Assembly: GCA_037355855.1 (NCBI GenBank)
Contig: CM074761.1
Span: 744,001 to 808,000 of the forward strand
Origin: Pseudo-nitzschia pungens
Lineage: Eukaryota; Bacillariophyta; Bacillariophyceae; Bacillariales; Bacillariaceae
Direction of reading: 5' to 3'
Length of the DNA stretch: 64,000 bases
Below the pieces are notes generated by a model, which saw nothing but the letters and a program-made list of their open reading frames with translations, was not told the origin of the DNA and ran no database searches. Positions within the stretch are counted from its first letter, which is position 1. Each line of letters starts with the position of its first letter. A program made the translations under genes and the position numbers. Of the stretch, positions 22,075 to 33,711 are shown piece by piece.

Positions 22075-23229
22075 TTAGCGGTAGAAGGAATCTCTCATGT
22101 TATTCATTCCAATACTGGATGCACCCATTACTGTCGTCGTTGGAGTTGCGGATCCTCCACTACCAACATTCACATCGTACGTCGCATAAGGATGATGTTG
22201 TGTAACGTCATGTTCAGTATGAAAGGGATATGGCTCATGGGACTGAAACGATGATTCATGGATTGGGGGGCTTTCGTTGTCGTAATGATAATGCTGTGGC
22301 CTGACTCGAGGTTCAAATTCCTCGTATTCTTCTTGGTGATGTTGTACGTGGCCATGGAATTCAGGGTGGTGGTGATGATGGTAGTGGTGGCCTTGCTGCT
22401 GTTCATAAGCGCCAGGACCGTCCCAAGTCTCAAAATGAGGATGTTCTTCGCCGGCAAAGGGATGTTGATGATGACTTCCGGGAAATTCGTGTTGATTCCT
22501 TTGCATTAATTGTTCTTCCAACGCTTTTACATTTTTTGCCTCGCGTTCTAATCCTACTTCCAACAACTTGGTTGCCGTTTCGAAGTATGACCGTTCTAAA
22601 CCTAAGATTTGCTCAGCCTGTGCTGTCTCCTCTCTTGCCTCATGTAGTTTTTGTTTCAGGCGCCCCCTCTCAACCTCGAAACGTTCTCTCTCTTCGTCCA
22701 GCTCTGCTTGTAAACGTTTATTCTCTTTCGTGAGGAATAGAACACGATCTGCTGTGCGTTTCATTTTCTCGTCGTGATTTTCACTCCAATTTACTTGGGT
22801 GTCGTCCGAGAGATGATCATACTGCTTCTTCTCTTCCAAACGGTCTTTTTCATTCAATTCCCTGAGACGCTGCAACTCCCGACGCTGTTCATTGATTATT
22901 TCTTGTAAATTTGCACAATCTTGGTCATGGTTTTCTTGTGCCTTGTTGACAGCATCTGCCACTTCATGCGCTGGAATGTATTCATACTGTGCATTCCTCT
23001 CTACTTCCACGTCTACTACCTTCATTTCGTTGGGACGAGATCGATAATACTTTTCGTCTTGGTGATGCATTTCTGAAACATATCGCAGTGTCGTAGCAGT
23101 TGAGCCATAATTTGATAACATAGAAGACGAAGAAGGACGGGGTCGAAAGGCGAAGCCCACAACAACGACTGTTGAAAGCATAGATACGCCAGTCAGCAAG
23201 ACGAAGAAGACAGGAGGTCGGGGAGCCAT
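22075..23229 (-). CDS. Plastid-targeted coiled-coil protein with His-rich tail
   Basis: The frame opens upstream with GTG, but the first ATG is at 23229, giving 384 residues. The N-terminus is a hydrophobic signal peptide ending VVVGFA-FRPRP, so cleavage before Phe28 predicts plastid import. A short linker leads to YEYIPAHEVADAVNKAQ and a coiled coil of roughly 180 residues containing LERSYFETATKLLEVGLERE and VKALEEQL. The tail is His-rich (a run of five His, and HPHFE and HHQ motifs) with Glu and Pro, ending in a Gly/Thr-rich segment. It is the tandem paralogue of the gene at 19338-20375; the coiled-coil core is shared and the tails differ (His-rich here, Gln/Arg-rich there). His-rich tails can bind metal ions, but that is inference. 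Confidence 0.72.
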   Translation of the reverse strand: MAPRPPVFFVLLTGVSMLSTVVVVGFAFRPRPSSSSMLSNYGSTATTLRYVSEMHHQDEKYYRSRPNEMKVVDVEVERNAQYEYIPAHEVADAVNKAQENHDQDCANLQEIINEQRRELQRLRELNEKDRLEEKKQYDHLSDDTQVNWSENHDEKMKRTADRVLFLTKENKRLQAELDEERERFEVERGRLKQKLHEAREETAQAEQILGLERSYFETATKLLEVGLEREAKNVKALEEQLMQRNQHEFPGSHHQHPFAGEEHPHFETWDGPGAYEQQQGHHYHHHHHPEFHGHVQHHQEEYEEFEPRVRPQHYHYDNESPPIHESSFQSHEPYPFHTEHDVTQHHPYATYDVNVGSGGSATPTTTVMGASSIGMNNMRDSFYR

Positions 23230-24141
23230 TTTATTTACGTCTGCCTTGGACACAAAAGGTGAAATGTCGTGAGGATTTCCTGCATCAAGCTTGCGAGTAT
23301 GAAGAGTAAATAGAAAAATGAGAATGAAGAACCAAACAGCCGTGGATGTTTGGTTCGTTAGGATGTAATGTTCTTTGTGTGATAGAAAGTATTATTTTTT
23401 GTTGGTGTACGATGAAGAGTGATCTATCTAATTGGTTCCGTTGTCTCAAACGAGATACCAATTCCTTCTCTTCCGTTCGTTTGGGTCTCGATGAACGTCG
23501 CGGAAAAATCCAATCAAAGAAGAAGAAAAAAACGTTGTCTCGCTAAAAAAATCTAACTTCGGAATACAAGTACAAAACTACGAGTAAGGTAACCTTAACT
23601 TCCTCGTAGAGCCGAGGTACCTCCGGGCATCACTTACGTCCCGTGCGTTATTTTCTACGAAGTACTTGTTCGAGGAGGTGCGGGGACATACGTAAGTGAC
23701 GTCTGGTAAAAATACCGTTTGTTACGTACAAACTGTAAACAATCTTGTTACCCTCCAATCACAACTCCTCTCTTCCAAAATCCGATCCACGGGGAAGCCG
23801 TTCTATGTCACAAGTTTACAGCGAATTCGAGCCGGGCGAATACTTCACAAGATCTTTTACACTATTCAGACGAGAACAGTAATCACGGAGTTGATGATTG
23901 ATTAATTCGACGTTGTATTCATAGGACTTGTGAATTATGAACGTACCAGTAATTACCTGTACTGGGACGGAAACTTATGGGAAAAAATGCTCGAACCGAA
24001 GAGGATCATCATCTAAACTTCTCATGTGGTTTTCTGTCGGAGTGTGACAAACACGTAGCAGCACATTCCCTGCCATTGCCTTCTATCTTGTGAGAAAGAG
24101 GGAGATCATCATATTTTTCTGGAACCAACAAATCCAACATC
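23230..24141. other. Divergent intergenic region
   Basis: Lies between two divergent plastid-protein genes. A GTAAC/TACGTA-rich patch spans about 23570-23740. No gene is supported. Confidence 0.5.
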
Positions 24142-24897
24142 ATGACTGTAAAAGAAATTTTTTTCTTCCTTCTGACTCTCGCTATTGCATGCTGCGATGA
24201 ATATGTTTATGCTTGGATTCCTACAGGACCTACTTTTCATCGAAACGCAGCAAGGTCGGATCATGTGGTGAAGAATCGGATGGTGCCGATCACTTCGGGA
24301 CGATCGCGTCTGTCAGTAGATTCGACGAATGTTAGTCATGAAAACGAGGATATTCATATCACTCAACAATCCTCGCGAAGATCATTTGTACAACAATCAC
24401 ATATTCTTTTACTAGCTGCCGCTACGATTACAGCACCTTCTTCCGCTTACGGAAAATATGGAGAGGGAACTAGTATGGAACTTCCAAGCTACATCGATTA
24501 TTTGATCGAAAAGAACACGGCGGTAGATAATTCTGAGGCGTTGTACAAGGGTGCCGATCCCGCAACTGTGTTGCGACGATTAGCAGAATCCGAAAGTCGC
24601 CTCGGAGAGATCAGAGGATTGGCGGAGCAAAAAAAATGGTCCCAAATTAACGGTATTATCACGGGTCCGTTGGGTACTTTGTCATCAACGATGAGTCAAA
24701 TAGTTTCCATCGTCTCGACGTCTCCCACTACGTCGCCGAAGAAAATTAAACAAGTTCAAGAGATAGTCAAAAAGGTCAAGGGAGATATAATTTCGATTGG
24801 ACAGGCTGCCAGCCGAAAGGATACAGAAGAGTGCACGAAGCAGTCCGCAAATGCATCCAATGACTTGAAAGCTTTATTGGAGATAGCATTTGAATGA
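24142..24897 (+). CDS. Thylakoid-lumen PsbQ-like four-helix protein
   Basis: Single exon of 251 residues. The targeting is tripartite. A signal peptide ends at about YVYA-WIP (residue 24/25). A Ser/Arg/Lys transit region follows. A second export signal has twin arginines at residues 79-80 (SSRRSF), a hydrophobic core (HILLLAAATIT) and an SSA-Y cleavage site near 102, typical of Tat substrates delivered to the thylakoid lumen. The mature part of about 150 residues is all-helical and contains QKKWSQINGIITGPLGTL, resembling PsbQ and Psb31-type extrinsic proteins of photosystem II in diatoms. Which of these it is cannot be settled by eye. It probably supports the oxygen-evolving complex. Confidence 0.65.
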   Translation: MTVKEIFFFLLTLAIACCDEYVYAWIPTGPTFHRNAARSDHVVKNRMVPITSGRSRLSVDSTNVSHENEDIHITQQSSRRSFVQQSHILLLAAATITAPSSAYGKYGEGTSMELPSYIDYLIEKNTAVDNSEALYKGADPATVLRRLAESESRLGEIRGLAEQKKWSQINGIITGPLGTLSSTMSQIVSIVSTSPTTSPKKIKQVQEIVKKVKGDIISIGQAASRKDTEECTKQSANASNDLKALLEIAFE

Positions 24898-25532
24898 GCA
24901 TGCTTATTCACGATCTTGAAAGCAAAAATTGAACTAAAATTAACACTTTCAAAGATATATTTTGCATGTATGAATAGTGTTTACGACTTCTCTCGATCCA
25001 TCCGAACCTTCATTTGCCATCAGTCCTGCTAGTTTCTCGAATGTGAAAGACATCGGTGCGCTTCTTGCCAGGTGCATCCGAAATCGACATTCGAGCTCGG
25101 TCCGCTGTAGCACGGTGAGTTTCTGTCACATCAGTTTTGCACCGTAGCTACAGAATAGAGACTTAGTTCGACTGAAGTCATATTCCGAATCATGTGACAG
25201 AATTATGACCAAGGAAACGAAGACACCTGAACTTTCATCTCAAACAATGCAACCAGCCAATAGAGTTCGACTAAATATAACGGCATCGAGAACAGACTTC
25301 AAGATCCTTCGAATGTCTGACAACTACTACTGATATAATTAGTTCGTATCTATGTTCGATGATTGTTATTTACTCCATATTTTCTACATCATTTTGACCA
25401 AAAAAACGGCACAAGCTTTATTTGTAGACAGAAATTGATAAGGGAGGATTATTCGTCCCCTGTGCCAAACGTTGTTCGAGAGTTCTTGGAAGAAACTCTG
25501 TGCAACTCTCACAATGAAATTTGTTGTTTACT
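24898..25532. other. Intergenic, no gene seen
   Basis: Spacer between the lumen protein gene and the 3' end of actin copy 2. No repeat or RNA gene is recognised. Confidence 0.5.
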
Positions 25533-27020
25533 TTAGAAGCACTTGCGGTGGACAATCGATGGGCCAGATTCATCATACTCCTCCTTGCTGATCCACATAC
25601 TTTGGAAGGTAGACAAAGATGCAAGAATAGATCCTCCAATCCACACAGAGTACTTGCGCTCTGGAGGAGCCACAATCTTCACCTTGATGGAAGCTGGAGC
25701 CAATGCAGTCACTTCCTTAGACATGCGCTCACTGATTCCAGGGAACATGGTGGTACCTCCAGAAAGAACAATGTTGGCATACAAGTCCTTTCTGATATCA
25801 ACATCACACTTCATGATGGTCTGGAAAGTGCTGTCAGCAACACCATCCATTTCAAGACCAGTCAAGTTGGGCTGGAACAACACCTCAGGACATCGGAATC
25901 GCTCATTTCCAATAACAATGATGTTACCGTCAGGCAATTCAAAAGACTTCTCCAAAGCAGAAGACTCAGCAGCCTTCTTCATCTCCTCCTCAAAGTCAAC
26001 AGCAATGAAACACAGGGACTCCTTGATGTCACGAACAATTTCACGCTCAGCAGTGGTTGTCAAAGAGTAACCACGCTCAGTCAAGATCTTCATCAAGTAA
26101 TCAGTCAAGTCACGACCGGCAAGATCCATACGCACGACAGCATGGGGAAGGGCATATCCCTCATAGATAGGAACAGTGTGGGAAACACCATCTCCAGAAT
26201 CCAAAACACACCCAGTGGTACGTCCGGAGGCATACAAGGAAAGAACAGCCTGGATGTTCACATACATGGCAGGAACGTTGAAGGTTTCAAACATGATCTG
26301 GGTCATTCTCTCTCTGTTGGCCTTAGGGTTCATGGGGGCCTCAGTCAACAAAACAGGGTGGGCTTCAGGAGCAACACGAAGCTCATTGTAGAAGGTGTGG
26401 TGCCAGATCTTCTCCATATCATCCCAGTTGGTGACAATTCCGTGCTCAATGGGGTACTTCAAAGTGAGAACACCTCTCTTGGCTTGGGCTTCATCTCCAA
26501 CATAGGCATCACGCTGTTCCATTCCAACCATGATACCAGGTTGACGGGCACGACCGATAAGGGAAGGGAAAACGGATCGGGGGGCATCGTCTCCGGCGAA
26601 TCCAGCTGGGTTCAAGCAGCAACGATCAATTTGCCGTATGGTAAGAGGTATTTGAGACCAAGTTGAGGATAATGAGGAAAAATGGTTGGTTGAGTGTTTA
26701 TCACGACCGACGAGGAAAATGGAATCTACCACGAAACGCAACGACAGCCGATGAATTCCTTGGACGGTTTAGGTGGCCATCTTAGGAAAGTCTGAACTGG
26801 AGCCGAGTTTGATTCCATGCCGTCGCTCAAACACATATGACCATATTGAAAATTGTTTTGTGGTTCGTGTTCGCCATCCTAATCTTTCTGGTTCGCAACG
26901 TTTGTCAAGCTATCACCGTCAGTTCAGATCGGAACCCCGGGTTTCAATCCTCTGCTCACCTTTGCACATTCCGGACCCGTTGTCAACGACAAGGGCGGCA
27001 ATATCTTCGTCATCAGCCAT
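25533..27020 (-). CDS. act: Actin, copy 2 (two exons, intact)
   Basis: Exon 1 is 27020-26960, the intron 26959-26606 (354 nt, GTGAGC...CCCAG) and exon 2 26605-25533. The spliced product is 377 residues and identical to that of copy 1 as far as I can compare. The intron is after the first base of codon 21, as in the other copies, but its sequence and length differ. Differences from copy 1 that I can see in exon 2 are all silent: two near the acceptor (at 26598 and 26604), 26073 and 26277. The minus-strand frame also runs on into the intron, which gives a false longer N-terminus if the intron is ignored. Confidence 0.97.
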
Positions 27021-28245
27021 GGTGAAATAGTTTTCTTGTTTATTTTCTTGAGATTGTGTTGATACGGTGTGTTGAATCAAAGGTTATGAGATGTCTCCGT
27101 TTGTGTTGTCAAGCTGACTTCTGTCGTACACGGGTGTTGTACAGTGCTTTTTGAGTGGAGGTCATCCTCCCACCGAAATTTTGTTGAGAAGACTTTTGAA
27201 AAAACCAGAGATCAACCACTTTTGAACAAGAAAAAACTACGAGTAAGGTTACAAGGTAAGTTAAGGTTTACTCGTACTACTCAGAACCGTAGATACCGTA
27301 AGGTAAAATTAAGTACGTATTCCGGTGTGGTGATAGAACCCCAAAATTGTCACGAAGATCTTAAAAAAATCCAAAAAACCTGATGATTATTATTTCGATG
27401 ACCCTACTAGACTCACTCGACTGGAAGTTCTTGATCATTTTTTGTCATGGAAGGCATAAACCCGGTAATTTACTGGTAAGCCTTTTAAGATTACTCGTAA
27501 GTAATCTTATTGAGTTTTCTGAAAAAATGAAAATCTTACGTACGATTACAACTAAGGTTACGAGTATGTAAGGAATAATTCTCGTAGTATTTTTTATCAT
27601 CCCCGTCCATCGACACAATTTTGTTCGTGCTTGTTGCATCTGACTACCGGTATGCCCAACCGACGATAGGAGTCATTCTCTTTCCTCCTAGTCTAGCAGC
27701 ACTTTGTAGTAATAGTAGTATGCTATTGTCACATCTGGTATCCGTATACCCCCTCAACAAAATGATGCTTCTAATTTTATTGGATCTCCTCTTGATCAAA
27801 GTATTTCTTTGGATCATCAATGATAGTGCATATATCTTGAATTTGAGTCTGTACCCTAACACAGATCATCGGAACAAGTTTCGTCATAAACTGTCATGCA
27901 ACATGAGATGTACTGACCTGTCACGCCTATTATTGGTATCCGATTGTCGTGCCTGATGATCAATATAAGGTATTACAGTACACTATGAATTACTTCGTCG
28001 ACTGCTACATGCACGGTTGAAATACAGTTCTTGTTCACTCAATCAATTGCAATGCGCACCCCACTATAAATGAGACCTTTTAAGTTTACCCTTGTTTCAT
28101 CGCATTCCACTAGATTTGTGCCGTAATAGAAGGTTCATGAAATGTTAAAAAGGTTCTATAAAGTCGTTTTATATTATTTGTAATTGGTGACAAAATTCAC
28201 AATCGCAGTAGTGAAATAGGTGGTAGTACAGAAGAAACACCGTTC
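27021..28245. other. Intergenic, GTAAC-rich patches
   Basis: No gene is supported. GTAAGGTTAC-type words cluster at 27238-27320 and 27460-27570. Confidence 0.5.
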
Positions 28246-28971
28246 TTAGAAAGGAAGGTCCTCAAGGACAGGTTTGCCGTTGACGAGCTCTTGCACGCAC
28301 ATACCGGCGGCGGCAAGCATGGCAAGACGTCCGTTCGAGAGCTCCTTAGCTTGCATGTTAGCAAAGTCTTCAGCCTTGGTTGGCTTCAATCCAAGGGGAT
28401 CGAAGCCAAGGTCTCCGGGGTAGTAGTTCTCTCGGAGAGAGAAAAGAGGTCCCATTCCAGGTTCAACCCATCCCTTGTTTGCTCGAAGGGCTTCGGCAAT
28501 GTTGATGATGAGGAAGAAGGGGAACATAACTCCGAAAAGCGGAACTTCGGGAATCTGGTTGTTCGCGATGGTAGGGTGGTCAAATCCGTAAGCAATAGTG
28601 GGGGTGTTTTCACCGATGAGGTATCCAACGGTGGCCATCATGGCAACACGTCCGTGCATGATTTCGGCCTCACGGAATCGCTTAACTCCAACAAGGTTGC
28701 GGTCCTTGCACAGTCCCAAGGGATCAAAATATCCCAAAGGAGAGATAGCCCCGGGGAGCCCGAAGCAGGGCTTGGTATCATCAGGAGTCCATCCGTTGAT
28801 GGTAGGTCCGAGAGGAGGGGGCGTTGGGGGTTCTTCCACAGGCTCGGGTGCGATGTCAGCAACTTCCGCCGCCTTCAAGGCAGTGCTTGCTCCGGTCGAA
28901 GCAACAGGAGCGAAGGCGGTGACGGAAGGGGCGGCAGCGGCGGCCAAGATCATGCAAGCAGAGAATTTCAT
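28246..28971 (-). CDS. Fucoxanthin-chlorophyll a/c light-harvesting protein (Lhcx/LI818-like)
   Basis: The first Met giving a proper plastid presequence is at 28971 (241 residues); an in-frame Met 61 codons upstream lacks one. The presequence ends PSVTA-FAP (cleavage before Phe20), the diatom plastid signature. It is a three-helix antenna protein: helix 1 carries EAEIMHGRVAM (residues 101-111) and helix 3 KELSNGRLAML (209-219), the chlorophyll-binding and salt-bridge motifs, and FDPLG occurs before both. The REAE...HGRVAM...VGYLIGE and AMLAAAG...QELVNGK sequence resembles diatom Lhcx (LI818-like, photoprotective) proteins more than Lhcf, but a Pro-rich N-terminal extension before helix 1 is unusual, so the subfamily is tentative. 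It binds fucoxanthin and chlorophyll a/c in the thylakoid membrane. Confidence 0.9.
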   Translation of the reverse strand: MKFSACMILAAAAAPSVTAFAPVASTGASTALKAAEVADIAPEPVEEPPTPPPLGPTINGWTPDDTKPCFGLPGAISPLGYFDPLGLCKDRNLVGVKRFREAEIMHGRVAMMATVGYLIGENTPTIAYGFDHPTIANNQIPEVPLFGVMFPFFLIINIAEALRANKGWVEPGMGPLFSLRENYYPGDLGFDPLGLKPTKAEDFANMQAKELSNGRLAMLAAAGMCVQELVNGKPVLEDLPF

Positions 28972-31058
28972 TTTGTGTTTGTTTGTTGTTTTCGAGAAGT
29001 GTTTGAAGATTGTTGTCCTTGATATTGTGAGAAGATTGCAGTGTTGGAATAATCTCAGTCCATTCGAACATTTACGTCGTTCACACCGCTTTTCGCGATT
29101 TCCAGACGATAATCTTGCGTTGTCGATTGCGTGGTTCTTGCGTGCATCGAGCAATTGTGACTCGGTTCAGAGATGGGAATGAGTCAATGTCGTCAATGTG
29201 TGGTACAGGAAGAGCAGTTGATGTGTTTGGTATCTTTCGGCATCGTTGCGAAACCGTACAGATCGATGATGTATGAATTCCGAATGTGCTGTAAAAAATG
29301 AAGTGCGTCTTCCAGTGAATCATCATTATCAGTCATCTACTTACGCGTAAGTTATGAGTCATACAACTGTGTGTCATACTTTTTTTGCCAAGTCGTTTGA
29401 GTCATATTCGTACTCCCGGCACGAATTGACGTTCGAACTCCTAATCACCGTAGTAGCACTCACGACCGGCACCATCATCATGATCATCATCAGCAAAATG
29501 ATTACGGAGTAAGAGGTAACTCGTGACTCTGTACGAGTACTCGTACATACGTAGTAGTACTAAACGTTGGACAACTCGAACTCGTCGTCGTAGTCGTTCG
29601 CGCAATCTTAGAAGTACCGTAAGTTACGGTAGGGGAAGCCTTACACTTGTACTCGTACGTATGTTGGGCAAGACACAGGTCACCGCAACTGCAGGATGCG
29701 GGTGGGGGACACGCCCGCACCTCCACGCACACCACCTGTGAACTTGCCGCGCGCGCCGTGACGAGCACTACGACGTATGTGAGGAAGGTCCCAATGGTAG
29801 GTAGGTAAGTGTCACGAGAGGGCCGACAGCGCGCGTACTGTAGACGGACACAATGCGGTGCCCGCACAAGGTACGCAGTCGCTACCGGGCACGGAGGTGC
29901 GGGACGATGCCTTCCCCATCTGCTCACCTCATTGTCCCTTGGCCAACACCAAGCCGACGACAATGAGGAGTGCTGTTCCCTGTGGGAGCGGATCAACACA
30001 ACCTATTCCTTTCTCCCCAGCCATACACCTCCACACAATACACACCAATACCAACACCACGTATGACCTAGTACAGACAAATGTGAGCACAGAGTACGTG
30101 CACTCCGAAGTTGACGTACACCCGAGACGGCGCCGGGGTATCCCATAGGATACCTCGTTCTCGTCGCTGTATCCGTGACCCGTGCCTCTCAGAGTTTCGT
30201 GATGGACTTAGTTTGCATAAGGCTTACGCAACTCATAAACGTACTCGTACGTAGTACAAGTAAGATTACTTCGAACCTGTGTGATGACATCTTCGATGAT
30301 GTAATTACCTGATGTACCGGTACCGTTACGTATTGCCGAGTAATTTACTTCTAAACCTTACTTGTACGTAGTTAGTAACTTTCCCATCTCACACAATACC
30401 CAATACACAGAAGGATCTCCGAAATCAAGTACTAGTATCAGCTACTACAGTATTTACTGTAACGATCAAAGGATAGCAACTGTAATGATCAAAGAATAGC
30501 AACTGTCCCTAACCTCCAGAATATACAACAGTACCAATTTTTGGGATGAAGAAAAGATATCGATACTGATGTGAATCATAGCAATCAGAGTTCTGTGCGT
30601 GAAGTTGCATGAAATCACACCTCACCTACAAAAATGAAATTTGATGTATCTAGCATTGGATTTAATTCAGATGCTAGTGATTAGCTCAAATATGAAAACA
30701 TTCTGAAGTACAGAATTATACATTACAGCCGAACACTTTCTCTGGTGCTGCATAGTACTGGTGGTAGCAGCATGAAATTACTACTATGTCTCAACTGCTA
30801 GTTCTAGTAGTACTAGTAGTGCAAGGACAAGAATGACTGCTCAAATGTATCTAGCATTGAGATATGAGATACTATTAGGCACTAGTAAGGATAGCAGTTA
30901 GCATTTAGCAATGGAGGATGCTGGAGAGGGTATGTTGATATTCACCTCCTCCAAGATGCTAAGGTTCCTGTGTAGGGGACTGTACCAGGCTTACACCAGG
31001 TATCAGTCCCAGCAACAGCAGGAACTATCTACAAGGTGCTAGGCTGTGTGCTAAACAG

Positions 31059-31106
31059 CAGGCTTAGCAACAGGCTTAGCAACAGGCTTAGCAACAGGCT
31101 TATTCC
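31059..31106. repeat. 12-bp tandem repeat
   Basis: Nearly four copies of CAGGCTTAGCAA in a row; the last copy is diverged. Confidence 0.9.
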
Positions 31107-33471
31107 AAGTGGCTATGGGTGCTAGTAACAGTCAAGTGACCTGGGTTCCTACGTACGATTTGTACCAGTTACAAGGGCCCGGGTATAGCACCGATAGCAC
31201 ACACTGTATCACAGTGCTACAAGGTTAAGGTTGCTACTGTTACAAGATAGTAGTACTTGGTATGCTACCACTGTATTATGCTACCATATTATGCTACCGT
31301 CGGGGTATGGTCGTTGTGTACGATAAGTACTATAACCGGACGCCCAGCCCCTGCAGTTGACAAGCAAGCAAGCTTATCCGTACGCTACGCTAACTTACTC
31401 CTTACGCTCCTTACAGCGCTGAGTTACTCTGTACCACCAGGCACCGTACCGAATCCTCTACAGAGTGTTAAAAAAATATTGCTTCCTCGGGGCAAGGTTA
31501 GAACGTAATGAAAAGTAACTTACCGCACTAACGTACCAGTAAGGTTACCCTAGCAGCAGACAGTTATCGCGGTACGTAGTACATGTGCGATGATTCAGCC
31601 GAAGAGCACGCTGCAGCGATTGCAGCAGCGCGATGCTATCGTACTTTACCGTAACCTTAGTAACCTTACTCATTATTGTCGCTATTTTAGATCAAAGACA
31701 CGAAATAACCGGAAGATACCATGCCGACAATGGATGATTCGACCGATCGTCCTGTTTTGTCGAGGGAAGTGCTTTACAATACCCTGCTAGTGTATTATTT
31801 CATACGAAGTACAGTAGCACGTAGCTACACAGGATCTATACTACTAGCCTCAATGTTTGTTAGCGCTTGACGCGCCCGTCTTGTTTTTATTGCTAGTAGT
31901 AGTACTGTCTCTTGTCTTGGTGCTAACGTGCAATTTCCGTGTGTTGAAGCTAATTTAGTAGTAGATGCTAGTGCTTGGGTATGTGAAGATGGTACAGAAT
32001 TGTACATTGTACTAACCTAGAAATATATCTAATGCTGAATAGAATGCTATTGCTTGGACACATGGTAGCACAAGGACTTTGCAGTTGAGCACAGAGAGCA
32101 GCAGAAACAGTGAAAGAGAGGGATGAGATGGTGAGCCTACTAGCACTATTCACGAAGGACTCATGTGTTGCTGAGAGCTGATTTCCTGCTCTGAAACTTT
32201 TGCTAGATTTGTAGAGTATTTTTAGTTTTCTTTCTCAGCGGCACCTTCACTTACCTGGGATTATGTTTGCTTCCAAATTATAGAGCTCCTTCAATGGAGA
32301 CTTCACCCCATTTTGACCGCAGAATTGTGGCTACGGTAGGTAAATAACCTTGTGTATCAATCAGGTTACTTGTTCGTAACCTTACTTCGATTACTGTACG
32401 TACGTATTTTTCAATACGCACTTGTAATTAACTTACTCTCTTGCCACGAAGTTCGTGCCGGTAATTAAGTTACTGTGCGAAGCAAGATTACGTAAGATCT
32501 TGGTAACTTACTTCGTAATAGTACTAGTATTACTATTTTTTGTCTGCCTGTGAGAATAAAGAATAGGTAAGTTACCAGGTACGAACCGTACGATAGTGCA
32601 AGCTAAGCATCAGTATTTTGTTGAAAAGTACGTACCGGTAAGGTTAATTTACTGTAGTGAATTTATTTTTTGATGCCAATCGGCATACTGGTAGGTCATT
32701 GGTTCAATATTGATATACAGCATGTAATATCTGTATGTTGATTGAGTTGGCGCGCCACAGGATACGGACTTTGCTTGAACTCCGACAACGAATCCAACAC
32801 ATACCGTACAATGAGTCTGCCGTCTGATCCGGGAACCGGGTAAGTTAACTTACTGTCCGATAACATATTATTACTTCGGTATTATCGTACAAAACTTGTG
32901 GTAAGTTACGGTACGGTAGATGGGTTTGAAAACGAGAAAGAAGTTTGTTCGGAGAAATCAATGCAACCTGCCTGAACGAACGTAAAAATTTGGGTCGACC
33001 CGTTTCGAGGCTTCGGACGAATGAATGAATGAATGAATCGTAGAAATTTGTTATGACAAAAATACCAAAATACTCGTAATTACCGTAAAGTTTACCGTAC
33101 ACCAATACCGGTACCAATATTTCGTCTACCAAGTGATCAAAAGGAGACGAATAACCACGAGTCAATCCTACATTGATTGATAGACGGAACGCGTAAGCTT
33201 TAATTTTCCGAGTTGTTATTATTTTTTTACGGTATTTGCACCAACAACCAAAACTACGAAGCAAGTGGTACTGTACCGTACCTGTAGCCGACAAAGTAGA
33301 AGGAATAGTTGTCTGGGATGCCGCAAGACTGACTCCTCGGAAATTAGATACAAGATAGTTTTTGAATTGGTTGTTGAGACAACCAACATACAACTCCGGA
33401 AGCGGCACCTCTCTTGGTCGTCGCCCCGATATTTCGCGTCAGAGGTACGCATTCGGTACCAGTAGCACTGC

Positions 33472-33540
33472 CATTGCATTGCATTGCATTGCATCGCATT
33501 GCATCGCATCTAATCGAATCGAATCGAATCGAATTGCATC
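33472..33540. repeat. Pentamer microsatellite (ATTGC then AATCG)
   Basis: Runs of CATTG/CATCG change into (AATCG)n and end at CAATTGCATCC. About 170-240 bp upstream of the PDZ-gene ATG. Confidence 0.9.
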
Positions 33541-33625
33541 CAACCCCCCCGGACGGAGGGTTTCTGCCTCCTCCCGATCGATTTCGTTCCAAAATCGGCA
33601 GGGGATCGAACTATACCGCACAGAT

Positions 33626-33681
33626 ATTCGATTCGATTTTATTCGATTCGATTCGATTCGATTTGATTCAAATCGATTCGA
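33626..33681. repeat. Pentamer microsatellite (ATTCG), reverse complement of the upstream tract
   Basis: Imperfect (ATTCG)n ending about 30 bp before the ATG at 33712. Its units are the reverse complement of the AATCG part of the 33472-33540 tract, so the two could pair as a stem with a loop of about 90 nt. Confidence 0.9.
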
Positions 33682-33711
33682 GCAGTCGGCGATCCGACCA
33701 ACCCGTCCGGG

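Larger units (their letters stand above)
28972..33711. other. Long gene-free, repeat-rich stretch
   Basis: About 4.7 kb in which I support no gene. It contains a GC-richer block (about 29680-30180), GTAC/GTAAC-rich patches (30240-30380, 31500-31680, 32340-32660), TACTAG tracts (about 30795-30825), a 12-bp tandem repeat (31059-31106) and, at the right end, two pentamer microsatellites. Open frames of up to 187 residues are found, but their composition is not protein-like and they overlap low-complexity DNA. Confidence 0.55.

Noticed and set aside
29502..29999. Frames on both strands in a GC-richer block
   Set aside because: The translations are rich in Arg, Cys and Thr in low-complexity order and overlap each other; no conserved motif is seen.
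32845..33408. Minus-strand frame of 187 codons
   Set aside because: Located in repeat-rich DNA, no recognisable domain, and translated GTAAC-type words dominate.
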